DNA of 5,826 nt from Campylobacterales bacterium (GCA_013388565.1 JACAEZ010000133.1:1-5826), one strand, 5' to 3'. Shown: positions 1 through 5,599, counted from the first letter of the stretch. The notes: generated by a model not told the origin, from the sequence alone. A program made the numbers and translations.

Positions 1-48
1 CTACTGGGTGTAGTGTTTAGTTGGGGATTGTATTATTTTATTTTTTAA
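1..48 (+). CDS. C-terminal end of an unidentified hydrophobic protein (partial)
   Basis: The frame beginning at base 1 is open for 15 codons and stops with TAA at 46-48. It encodes a hydrophobic, aromatic-rich tail (LLGVVFSWGLYYFIF) that would suit the last membrane helix of an integral membrane protein. The gene begins outside the window, so no family can be assigned. The other two plus-strand frames stop within the first 20 bases, which makes this frame the only plausible incoming plus-strand gene. The piece is short enough to be open by chance, so confidence is low. Confidence 0.4.
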   Translation, partial: LLGVVFSWGLYYFIF

Positions 49-82
49 ATTCTACTCTAAGAGAATAAATATCTATAAAAAA

Positions 83-110
83 TTGTTTAATTTTGGTGGG
101 GTATTATACT
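83..110 (+). promoter_or_regulatory. Possible sigma-70 promoter before the orphan frame
   Basis: TTGTTT at 83-88 and TATACT at 105-110 are separated by 16 bases, giving a weak -35 and a good -10. Transcription would begin near 117 and run to the hairpin at 251-277, giving an RNA of roughly 160 bases. In DNA this A+T-rich such matches arise often by chance. Confidence 0.25.
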
Positions 111-252
111 AGTAGAATTAAAAGAGTTTGAATTAATTAAAGATAATGACAAATATCCACTTTTTGCTGGACTTAGTTTAGTTGGTGAGATAGTTGTAGA
201 TGAGAGAGAGTTGATTAGTTTTATATTTGAGTTTTTTAAAGGGAAGGATTAA
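91..252 (+). pseudogene. Orphan reading frame without a usual start codon (remnant, or gene with a rare start)
   Basis: The frame is open from just after a TAA at 88-90 to TAA at 250-252, about 53 codons. Its later part reads like real protein, for example KYPLFAGLSLVGEIVVDE followed by a hydrophobic FIFEFF stretch and a charged end. The first in-frame ATG, GTG or TTG is TTG at 211, which would leave only 13 residues. An ATT or ATA start near 103-108, after the G-rich GGTGGGG at 95-101, is conceivable but rare. The frame stops exactly where a strong terminator stem begins, as a genuine gene end would. I recognise no family. It may be the degraded end of a former gene, a small gene with a rare start, or a chance open frame in a non-coding RNA. 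Confidence 0.3.
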
Positions 253-277
253 AAGAGAAGAAAAAATCTTCTCTTTT
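251..277. terminator. Bidirectional intrinsic terminator between the left plus-strand frame and ahpC
   Basis: Bases 251-261 (AAAAGAGAAGA) pair perfectly with 267-277 (TCTTCTCTTTT), leaving a five-A loop. The stem is 11 bp and A/T flanked, so it has a T-run at its 3' end on the plus strand (274-278) and another on the minus strand (from the A-run at 251-254). It lies between a plus-strand stop codon at 250-252 and the ahpC stop codon at 284-286, the expected place for a shared terminator of convergent genes. The G+C content of the stem is modest. Confidence 0.8.
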
Positions 278-283
278 TAAAAA

Positions 284-880
284 TTATAGATTTTCAGCAT
301 TTTTTGCTAAATATTCAGCAACACCTTGAGTATCAGCTTTCATACCCTCTTTACCTTTTGTCCAACCAGCAGGGCAAACCTCACCATGTTCATTAACAAA
401 TAGCATTGCATCAACCATTCTTATCATTTCATCAATATTTCTACCAAGTGGTAAATCATTGATAACTGCATGTCTAACTGTACCATCTTTATCTATTAAA
501 AATGAACCTCTTAAAGCTACACTTTCATCAAATAATACATCATAATCTTTAGCAATTTGTTTATTTAAATCTGCAACAAGTGGAAATCTAACTTGACCAA
601 TTCCACCATTTTTTACATCTGTATTTTTCCATGCAAAGTGTGAAAATTGAGAATCAACAGATACACCAATAACATTTACACCTCTTGAAGTAAACTCTTC
701 TAATCTTTTATCAAATGCAATAATTTCAGATGGACAAACGAATGTAAAATCTAATGGATAGAAAAATAGCACTGCACCTTTTTCACCTATATTTTTGTAT
801 AAATTGAAATCAGAAACAATTTGATTGTTTCCTAATACAGCAGTAGCTGTAAAATCTGGTGCTTTTTTAGTAACCAACAT
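284..880 (-). CDS. ahpC: Alkyl hydroperoxide reductase AhpC / 2-Cys peroxiredoxin (TsaA)
   Basis: This cytoplasmic thiol peroxidase reduces hydrogen peroxide, organic hydroperoxides and probably peroxynitrite. The 198 residues form one thioredoxin-fold domain. The peroxidatic cysteine is C49 in FYPLDFTFVCPSE, with active-site P42 and T46. The resolving cysteine is C169 in GEVCPAGW, and R124 in the ALRGSFLID segment is the likely active-site arginine. This matches the typical 2-Cys (Prx1/AhpC) class, and Helicobacter pylori AhpC has the same length and cysteine positions. In that organism thioredoxin is the reductant; no ahpF lies here. GGIG at 92-95 resembles the GGLG element of oxidation-sensitive peroxiredoxins, but I see no clear C-terminal YF partner motif. 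The ATG start follows an AAGGAGT ribosome-binding site seven bases or less upstream. It is 87 bases downstream of the DedA gene on the same strand and probably has its own promoter. The symbol tsaA is used for the same gene in related genomes. Confidence 0.96.
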   Translation of the reverse strand: MLVTKKAPDFTATAVLGNNQIVSDFNLYKNIGEKGAVLFFYPLDFTFVCPSEIIAFDKRLEEFTSRGVNVIGVSVDSQFSHFAWKNTDVKNGGIGQVRFPLVADLNKQIAKDYDVLFDESVALRGSFLIDKDGTVRHAVINDLPLGRNIDEMIRMVDAMLFVNEHGEVCPAGWTKGKEGMKADTQGVAEYLAKNAENL

Positions 881-923
881 GAAGACTCCTTTTTAAATAA
901 TAATTTTTCTTAAATGAGATAAA

Positions 924-929
924 ATTATA
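924..929 (-). promoter_or_regulatory. Probable -10 element of the ahpC promoter
   Basis: The minus strand reads TATAAT here, preceded by TG-like sequence (TTGTTATAAT) and no recognisable -35. The expected transcription start is near 917, giving a leader of about 37 bases before the ahpC ATG with its AAGGAGT site. A strong -10 without a -35, in a T-rich upstream stretch, is the usual Campylobacterota sigma-70 pattern. This supports ahpC being transcribed independently of DedA. Confidence 0.55.
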
Positions 930-967
930 ACAAATTTTTGATTATTTGAATATAAAAGATTATCTTT

Positions 968-1594
968 CTATTTTTTATATTTTTTGAAATTAAAAATCTC
1001 TATTTTGAGTTTTAGTCTCACATATAACAGAATAATTATTCCAACTATACAAAGAGTAATTACTGTAATTAATTTTAAATATTGTGTAACCAACTCTTGA
1101 TTCTCTCCAATTATATATCCAACCATTGCTAAAATGATTACCCAAATACCAGCTCCTAAACTTGTATATATGCTAAATACAGCTAAATTCATTTTTGCAA
1201 GTCCTGCTGGAAGTGAAATATATTGTCTAACAACAGGAATTAATCTTCCAGTAAATGTAGATATATGTCCATGTTTACTGAAAAAATCTTCCATTTTTTG
1301 AATAGTCTCCTCTTTTAGCAACACATATTTTCCATATCGTACTAAAAATGTTCTACCAAATTTTAATGCTAAAATATAGTTAAACAAAGCTCCAAATAAA
1401 CTACCAGCAATACCACTTAATATTGCTAAAAATAGGTTCATTTCACCCTTACTTGCTAAATAACCAGCAGGTATCATGACTACTTCACTTGGAAATGGAA
1501 TAAAACTACTCTCTAAAAACATCATGATGATTATTCCAATATAACCCAAATCCCCAACAGTAGAAACAACCCATTCAACCATTTCTTGAAACAT
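968..1594 (-). CDS. DedA-family inner-membrane protein (SNARE-associated/VTT domain)
   Basis: This is a 208-residue integral membrane protein of the DedA family; some members act as undecaprenyl-phosphate or phospholipid translocases. Hydrophobic segments lie at about 17-27, 38-47, 54-79, 137-162 and 168-193. The signature elements are E28 followed by IPFPSE (32-37) in the first re-entrant region, and [20 protein letters not shown] at 116-135. In the latter, R117 and R123 have the same six-residue spacing as the essential arginines of E. coli YqjA/YghB. The P-x-P-S-E form of the first motif resembles the UptA (YngC) type more than the YqjA type, so undecaprenyl-phosphate recycling is a reasonable but unproven guess. 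The C-terminus is lysine-rich, suggesting a cytoplasmic tail. ATG at 1592-1594 follows AAAGG with a six-base gap. It is transcribed away from rpoN, and ahpC lies downstream. Confidence 0.9.
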   Translation of the reverse strand: MFQEMVEWVVSTVGDLGYIGIIIMMFLESSFIPFPSEVVMIPAGYLASKGEMNLFLAILSGIAGSLFGALFNYILALKFGRTFLVRYGKYVLLKEETIQKMEDFFSKHGHISTFTGRLIPVVRQYISLPAGLAKMNLAVFSIYTSLGAGIWVIILAMVGYIIGENQELVTQYLKLITVITLCIVGIIILLYVRLKLKIEIFNFKKYKK

Positions 1595-1624
1595 TTTTTT
1601 CCTTTAAGATATTTTATTTTAGAA

Positions 1625-1630
1625 ATTATA
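1625..1630 (-). promoter_or_regulatory. Probable -10 element of the DedA-gene promoter
   Basis: The minus strand reads TATAAT 31 bases upstream of the DedA ATG, implying a short leader of about 24 bases that still contains the AAAGG ribosome-binding site. No -35 match is seen at 16-18 bases; the upstream position falls inside the imperfect palindrome at 1647-1670. Confidence 0.45.
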
Positions 1631-1646
1631 ATTAAATGAAACTATC

Positions 1647-1670
1647 AATTAGATAATGTTTTATCTGATT
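1647..1670. promoter_or_regulatory. Imperfect palindrome, candidate operator in the DedA/rpoN divergent region
   Basis: AATTAGATAA (1647-1656) and TTATCTGATT (1661-1670) are inverted copies with one mismatched position and a TGTT spacer. The palindrome sits between the divergent promoters and abuts a TATAAT at 1670-1675 for rpoN. It also occupies the -35 zone of the DedA promoter at 1625-1630. A dimeric regulator bound here could affect both genes. There is no T-run after it, so it does not look like a terminator. The regulator is unknown. Confidence 0.35.
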
Positions 1671-1709
1671 ATAATTTATACAGTACAACTAGATTAAATG
1701 TATTATAAT
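1670..1709 (+). promoter_or_regulatory. Two candidate -10 elements for rpoN
   Basis: TATAAT occurs at 1670-1675 and again at 1704-1709, within an 11-base direct repeat ATTATAATTTA (1668-1678 and 1702-1712). Starts near 1682 and 1716 would give rpoN leaders of about 64 and 30 bases. No convincing -35 precedes either copy. The second is the more usual distance from the ATG at 1746; the first overlaps the edge of the palindrome and would be the regulated one if that palindrome binds a protein. Confidence 0.4.
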
Positions 1710-1745
1710 TTAAACAATTAAAATATTAATTAGTAGGCTGATAAC

Positions 1746-3047
1746 ATGTATAAAAATGAACTTAACTTAAAACTTCAACAAAACTTACAACTATCGCTTA
1801 AAATGTGGTTGCCAATTTTGCAATCTTCATTATCAGAACTTGATAAAACTATACTAGAACAAAGTGATTCTAATCCATTTATTGATGTTAAATCAAAATT
1901 TGAAGAGGCACAAAATTTTAAAACAGTTCATGGAAGCTTTCAATATGATAATTTTGATTATCGTTCAAATATTGATAGAGATGGAATTGAACAGATGACA
2001 ATATCAAAAAAATCTTTATATGAGACATTAAACGACCAAATAGAGTACCCACTATTTCCAACACCTATTTCACAACAAATTGCTTTTGAAATAATAGAGA
2101 ACATAAATGATTTAGATTTTTATGAGGGAGAGTCTCAATTAATTGCAAAAAAATTTAATGTTAAAGTGGAAGATGTTGAAAAAATAAGACTTAGATTTGC
2201 ATATTTAGACCCAATAGGAGTAGGTGCCAAAGATTTTAAAGAGTCATTTATGTTTCAATTAAATGAGTTAAATATAGAAGATGATGATTTGTATAAATTT
2301 GTATTAAAACTGATTGCAGATTTTGAAAACATTTACAAATATTCAAAATCGAGATTTTTTGAAGATGCTATTAAAATCATTAAAAAATTTAGAAATCCAC
2401 CAGCATTGGAGTATCAAGCACCATTAACAAATATTATCGTAGATGCTTTTGTATTTTTTGATAATGAAGAAGATGGAGAGCTTAGAATATCTATAAATGG
2501 CAAATATTATCCAGAAATTGTTATAAAAGATACAAATAAAGAAGAAAAAGATGATTTTGTAAAAGAGAAGTTAAAGGATGCAAAAAATTTGGTAAATCTA
2601 CTTTCACTTAGAAAAGCAACTTTATATAAATTAATTTTAGCCATTGTTGAAGAGCAATATAGATTTTTTTGTGGTGGTGAGATGGTACCATTAAGACTTC
2701 AAGATATAGCAGAAAAATTGGGTTTTAATGAGTCCACAATTTCAAGAGCTGTAGCAAATAAATATCTAGCTTGTGATAGAGGTATTTTTTCAATGAAAGA
2801 TTTTTTTACACATGGAATAGAGGATAAAATATCATCAAATGAGATAAAAAATTACATGAAAAATATAATACTTTATGAAGAAAAAGAGAAGCCATTGGAA
2901 GATGAACAGATTTTAGAACTAGTGCAAAAAAGATTTAGTATATCAATGGTTAGACGAAGTATTACAAAATATAGACAAGAGTTAAATATCGGCTCTTCAA
3001 AAGAGCGAAAAAAGTTATATAAATTATTACAAGATAGCAGTTTGTAA
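1746..3047 (+). CDS. rpoN: RNA polymerase sigma-54 factor
   Basis: RpoN directs RNA polymerase to -24/-12 promoters that need an AAA+ activator. In Campylobacterota it chiefly drives middle flagellar genes such as hook and rod, through FlgR. The 433 residues show the standard order: a Gln/Leu-rich activator-interacting region I (about 5-45, with LKLQQNLQLSLKMWLPILQ and SNPFI), a variable linker, a core-binding domain (about 85-280), a helix-turn-helix around 318-341 (LQDIAEKLGFNESTISRAVA), and the RpoN box VRRSITKYRQ at 402-411, matching the ARRTVAKYRE consensus. The ATG is preceded by a modest AGG eight bases upstream. Its usual partners in many bacteria (lptB upstream; hpf and ptsN downstream) are absent. 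It is read from its own intergenic promoter and is followed 60 bases later by the OlsF-like gene with no clear terminator. Confidence 0.96.
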   Translation: MYKNELNLKLQQNLQLSLKMWLPILQSSLSELDKTILEQSDSNPFIDVKSKFEEAQNFKTVHGSFQYDNFDYRSNIDRDGIEQMTISKKSLYETLNDQIEYPLFPTPISQQIAFEIIENINDLDFYEGESQLIAKKFNVKVEDVEKIRLRFAYLDPIGVGAKDFKESFMFQLNELNIEDDDLYKFVLKLIADFENIYKYSKSRFFEDAIKIIKKFRNPPALEYQAPLTNIIVDAFVFFDNEEDGELRISINGKYYPEIVIKDTNKEEKDDFVKEKLKDAKNLVNLLSLRKATLYKLILAIVEEQYRFFCGGEMVPLRLQDIAEKLGFNESTISRAVANKYLACDRGIFSMKDFFTHGIEDKISSNEIKNYMKNIILYEEKEKPLEDEQILELVQKRFSISMVRRSITKYRQELNIGSSKERKKLYKLLQDSSL

Positions 3048-3071
3048 TTAAGCTAAAATTATTCTTTTATA

Positions 3072-3104
3072 AAATACTCCAAAATTTTATTTTGGAAAGT
3101 ATTT
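3072..3104 (+). promoter_or_regulatory. Stem-loop covering the ribosome-binding site of the OlsF-like gene
   Basis: Bases 3072-3085 pair with 3089-3104 through 14 base pairs, with a TTT loop (3086-3088) and a two-base AA bulge (3097-3098). The 3' arm contains the ribosome-binding site GGAAAG (3094-3099), and the ATG follows at 3108. Folding would hide the site from ribosomes, so the structure could hold down translation of the acyltransferase or respond to temperature or a ligand. The pairing is read directly from the sequence; the regulatory role is inferred. No T-run follows, so it is a poor intrinsic terminator for rpoN, though it may slow polymerase or protect the upstream message from 3' exonucleases. 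Confidence 0.5.
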
Positions 3105-3107
3105 ATC

Positions 3108-4826
3108 ATGTTAAACATTGAAGAGTCAATAACACTAAAATATCCATCTATCAACACATATCCATCTATTTTTAAAAATCTGTTTTTCAATATTGTAAAA
3201 AATATCATATATGAAAAAGATATAAATGAGTTTTTGTCAAAAAATGAGAATGTCGAAGGTATCGAATTTGTAGATGCAGTTTTAGAATTTTTTGATTTTG
3301 GATATACCGTATCGAGTAAAGATAAAGAGAATATTCCAACATCTGGAAAAGTTGTAATTATTGCAAATCATCCGCTTGGTGCATTAGATGCTTTGGCTTT
3401 GATAAAGCTTGTATCTGAAGTGAGGCGAGATATAAAAATCGTCTCAAATGATATGTTAAATCATATAAAAAATCTCAATCCATTACTTCTTCCAATAGAT
3501 AACATGAACCAAAAATACACAAAAGAGAGTATAAAAAATATATACAAATCGCTTGAAAATGATGAAGTGGTTATTATTTTTCCATCAGGTGAGGTTTCAA
3601 GAGCTAGACCAAATGGTATAAAAGATACGAAATGGCAAGGTGGATTTTTGAAATTTACGAAAAAAAGCAATGCTCCAATTTTGCCTATATACATTGAGGC
3701 AAAAAATTCATATCTATTTTATGCAGTATCTTCGATAAATAAATCGCTTTCAACAATTTTGTTAGCTCATGAGATGTTTAATAAAAAATCAAAAACAATA
3801 AACTTTAAAGTTGGTGAGTTGATACCTCATGAAAATATTTTTCTAAAAGGAATTGATGATAAAACATTGGTTTCACTCCTTAGAAAACATCTATATAAAA
3901 TCTCAAAAGATAAAAAAGGTATCTTTGCAACTCAAAAATGTATCGTTCATCCGCAAGATAGACAACTTTTAAAAAAAGAGTTAAGTTCATCAAAACTATT
4001 AGGTGAAACTTTTGACAATAAAAAAATATATCTGTATGAGTATCAACGAAACTCTGTAGTTTTAAGAGAAATTGGCAGACTTAGAGAGTTTACTTTTAGA
4101 AAAGTAGGTGAGGGAAGTGGCGAAAAAAAGGATAATGATAGCTTTGATTACTACTACAAACATATTGTTTTGTGGGACGATGAGGCATTGGAGATTGTTG
4201 GGGCTTATAGAATAGGTGAAAGTAACTTCGTAAAAAATAGTCTTGGAAGTAGTGGCTTTTATACAAATACTCTATTTAATTTTTCAGAACAGTTTGATAA
4301 ATATTTAATAAACTCAATTGAACTAGGTAGAAGTTTTGTTCAGCCAAAATATTGGGGCAGTAGAGCATTGGATTATTTATGGTTTGGAATTGGTGCATAT
4401 TTGAGAGAAAATAGTGATATAAAGTATCTATTTGGCGGAGTTAGTTTAAGTAACAGCTATCCAAAAATCGCAAAAGAGATGATTGTTTATTATTATAAAA
4501 AATATTATGGAGACGAAAATAATTTGGTAGTATCTAAAAATAGATTTTTGATAGATAAAGAAAGCACGAATGAATTTGAAAATATGTTTGATGCAAATAA
4601 CCCACAAATAGATTTTGCAAAACTAAAAAAATCACTCTCACATTTTGGATTGAGTGTGCCAACTCTTTATAAACAATATAGCGAATTGTGCGAAGATGGC
4701 GGTGTGAAATTTTTAGATTTTGGTGTTGATAAAGATTTTAGTAACTGTATTGATGGCTTTATTTTAGTAGATGTTAGTAAAATAAAAGTGATAAAGCGAA
4801 AAAGGTATATAGATAATAAAGCCTAA
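3108..4826 (+). CDS. olsF: Two-domain acyltransferase, probable bifunctional ornithine-lipid synthase OlsF
   Basis: Predicted to make ornithine lipids at the inner membrane: the C-terminal domain N-acylates ornithine with a 3-hydroxyacyl group and the N-terminal domain adds the ester-linked acyl chain. Residues about 60-260 are a PlsC-like lysophospholipid acyltransferase with ANHPLGALD (H88, D94) and FPSGEVSR (158-165). Residues about 295-560 are a GNAT-type (OlsB/'hemolysin') N-acyltransferase with REIGRLREFTFR (320-331), the HIVLWD and IVGAYRIG elements, ELGRSFV (405-411), GGVSLS (443-448), and a tail with VPTLYKQYSEL, FLDFGVD and DGFILVDV. The domain order and 572-residue length fit OlsF of Serratia and Flavobacterium; homologues are reported from epsilonproteobacteria. 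The catalytic spacing is H-X5-D, not the usual H-X4-D. It lies 60 bases after rpoN, with its GGAAAG site in a hairpin, and is followed by a strong terminator. A related acyl-acceptor other than ornithine cannot be excluded. Confidence 0.78.
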   Translation: MLNIEESITLKYPSINTYPSIFKNLFFNIVKNIIYEKDINEFLSKNENVEGIEFVDAVLEFFDFGYTVSSKDKENIPTSGKVVIIANHPLGALDALALIKLVSEVRRDIKIVSNDMLNHIKNLNPLLLPIDNMNQKYTKESIKNIYKSLENDEVVIIFPSGEVSRARPNGIKDTKWQGGFLKFTKKSNAPILPIYIEAKNSYLFYAVSSINKSLSTILLAHEMFNKKSKTINFKVGELIPHENIFLKGIDDKTLVSLLRKHLYKISKDKKGIFATQKCIVHPQDRQLLKKELSSSKLLGETFDNKKIYLYEYQRNSVVLREIGRLREFTFRKVGEGSGEKKDNDSFDYYYKHIVLWDDEALEIVGAYRIGESNFVKNSLGSSGFYTNTLFNFSEQFDKYLINSIELGRSFVQPKYWGSRALDYLWFGIGAYLRENSDIKYLFGGVSLSNSYPKIAKEMIVYYYKKYYGDENNLVVSKNRFLIDKESTNEFENMFDANNPQIDFAKLKKSLSHFGLSVPTLYKQYSELCEDGGVKFLDFGVDKDFSNCIDGFILVDVSKIKVIKRKRYIDNKA

Positions 4827-4890
4827 TATTGATATTTTTTTAAATGTTAAAAAAATTACTTTTAAATTTTTTGTTTAAAAATAGCTAAAA

Positions 4891-4924
4891 TATAAAAGTG
4901 TGTAATTTCTTACACACTTTTATA
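4891..4924. terminator. Bidirectional intrinsic terminator between the OlsF-like and TerB-like genes
   Basis: TATAAAAGTGTGTAA (4891-4905) pairs perfectly over 15 bp with TTACACACTTTTATA (4910-4924), leaving a TTTC loop. The GTGTGTAA/TTACACAC core has a T-run on its 3' side on the plus strand (4918-4921), and the mirror-image A-run at 4894-4897 supplies a T-run on the minus strand. It lies 64 bases after the OlsF-like stop codon and touches the TAG stop (4925-4927) of the convergent gene, so it can end both transcripts. Confidence 0.88.
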
Positions 4925-5428
4925 CTAATTCGGTAAAGTTACTTTATAGTCGTCTGAATTTCTTGGGTCATTTTGGTTTATGAAAACACTTCTATCATTT
5001 TTAAGAGCTATTACTTCAAAAAATGGAGCAAATCTATCTTCTGATATTGCAAAAGCTTTCATGAATTTTGCAAACATCTCTTGCTCTTCTCTTTCAGGTG
5101 TCCCATCTGCTAAACTAGAATCTACAAGATTTACTAAAATACATATTTTTTGAGCATCACTTAATAATGGAGTTGCTTCTTGTAAAAATGTATCAAGACT
5201 GTTTTTTCTGATATATTTTAAAGCATTATCAAGTAGCTCTTTATTATTTGCACCAACTCCTATTGTATTACCATCTTTACTTCCACCAAGTACAGATAGT
5301 AAATGTCCAACCTCTTCATTATCCATTTCACCATCTGATGCCATCATATAAAGTAAAGCACAAGCAAAAGCTAAATGTGGTGTCATATTAGCACCTTTGT
5401 CCCCTTTAAACATATCAAATAAACCCAT
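4925..5428 (-). CDS. TerB-like (tellurite-resistance B family) domain protein, function unknown
   Basis: This 167-residue soluble, helical protein carries a TerB-type domain. Two similar acidic loops stand in the expected places: ASDGEMDNEEV with D32, E34, D36 and E39, and LADGTPEREEQEMF with D108, E112 and E115. Such acidic pairs form the negatively charged, metal-associated face described for TerB. Residues 1-13 (MGLFDMFKGDKGA) are a short Gly/Lys-rich lead-in, and residues 145-167 an extended tail. I see neither a signal peptide nor membrane helices. No other ter genes (terA, C, D, E or Z) are in the window, so tellurite resistance is not implied; stand-alone TerB proteins are common and mostly uncharacterised. 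ATG at 5426-5428 follows AGGAG nine bases upstream. It is divergent from cbpA and convergent with the OlsF-like gene. Confidence 0.75.
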   Translation of the reverse strand: MGLFDMFKGDKGANMTPHLAFACALLYMMASDGEMDNEEVGHLLSVLGGSKDGNTIGVGANNKELLDNALKYIRKNSLDTFLQEATPLLSDAQKICILVNLVDSSLADGTPEREEQEMFAKFMKAFAISEDRFAPFFEVIALKNDRSVFINQNDPRNSDDYKVTLPN

Positions 5429-5465
5429 TATGTAAATCTCCTCTATTTTTAAATTTGAAAATGTA

Positions 5466-5493
5466 ATTATATTTATAATTAGATTATTGTCAT
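5466..5493 (-). promoter_or_regulatory. Probable promoter of the TerB-like gene
   Basis: On the minus strand ATGACA (from 5488-5493) and TATAAT (from 5466-5471) are spaced by 16 bases, which matches the sigma-70 consensus at eleven of twelve positions. Transcription would start near 5459, leaving a leader of about 30 bases that contains the AGGAG site at 5438-5442. Confidence 0.55.
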
Positions 5494-5502
5494 TTGAATT
5501 TT

Positions 5503-5518
5503 TTTTATATAAATTTAA
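5503..5518. repeat. 16-bp direct repeat, copy 1, in the terB-like/cbpA intergenic region
   Basis: TTTTATATAAATTTAA is repeated without mismatch at 5599-5614, 96 bases further on. It lies just upstream of the TerB-like promoter. The sequence is pure A/T, so chance similarity is more likely than for mixed sequence, but an exact 16-base match inside 203 bases deserves notice. It may be a protein-binding or curved-DNA element. Confidence 0.45.
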
Positions 5519-5570
5519 TTTTTTATCTATTTTAAATTTAAAGTTGATTATTTTAACTAAAATAAATTGA

Positions 5571-5599
5571 TTGACAATAACTAAAGTTTTTGATAATAT
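5571..5599 (+). promoter_or_regulatory. Sigma-70 promoter of cbpA with consensus -35
   Basis: TTGACA at 5571-5576 and TAATAT at 5594-5599 are separated by exactly 17 bases. The start would fall near 5606, giving a leader of about 26 bases with GGAG at 5621-5624. A perfect -35 hexamer is uncommon in Campylobacterota, where the housekeeping sigma usually relies on a -10 and periodic T-rich sequence. I see no HspR-type (CTTGAGT/ACTCAAG) or CIRCE inverted repeat around it. Confidence 0.65.

Noticed and set aside
921..935. TTATAAT-like sequence upstream of ahpC as a PerR box.
   Set aside because: Only one half resembles the TTATAAT-N-ATTATAA consensus and it coincides with the -10 element. In DNA this rich in A and T the match is not informative, although PerR control of ahpC is known in relatives.
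2224..2229. TGGCAC on the minus strand within rpoN, considered as a sigma-54 -24 element; a second is at 4656-4661 in the OlsF-like gene.
   Set aside because: Neither is followed at five bases by TTGC, the -12 element, and both lie inside coding sequence pointing antisense. No sigma-54 promoter was found in the window.
3461..3694. A 77-codon open frame on the minus strand inside the OlsF-like gene.
   Set aside because: It is antisense to the conserved N-terminal acyltransferase domain, including FPSGEVSR, has low-complexity Phe/Ile/Ser-rich content and no recognisable domain. It is a shadow of the real gene.
4835..4875. Runs of T and A after the OlsF-like stop codon as a hairpin terminator.
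   Set aside because: The pairing is A/T only and unstable; the perfect G+C-containing stem at 4891-4924 is a far better terminator.
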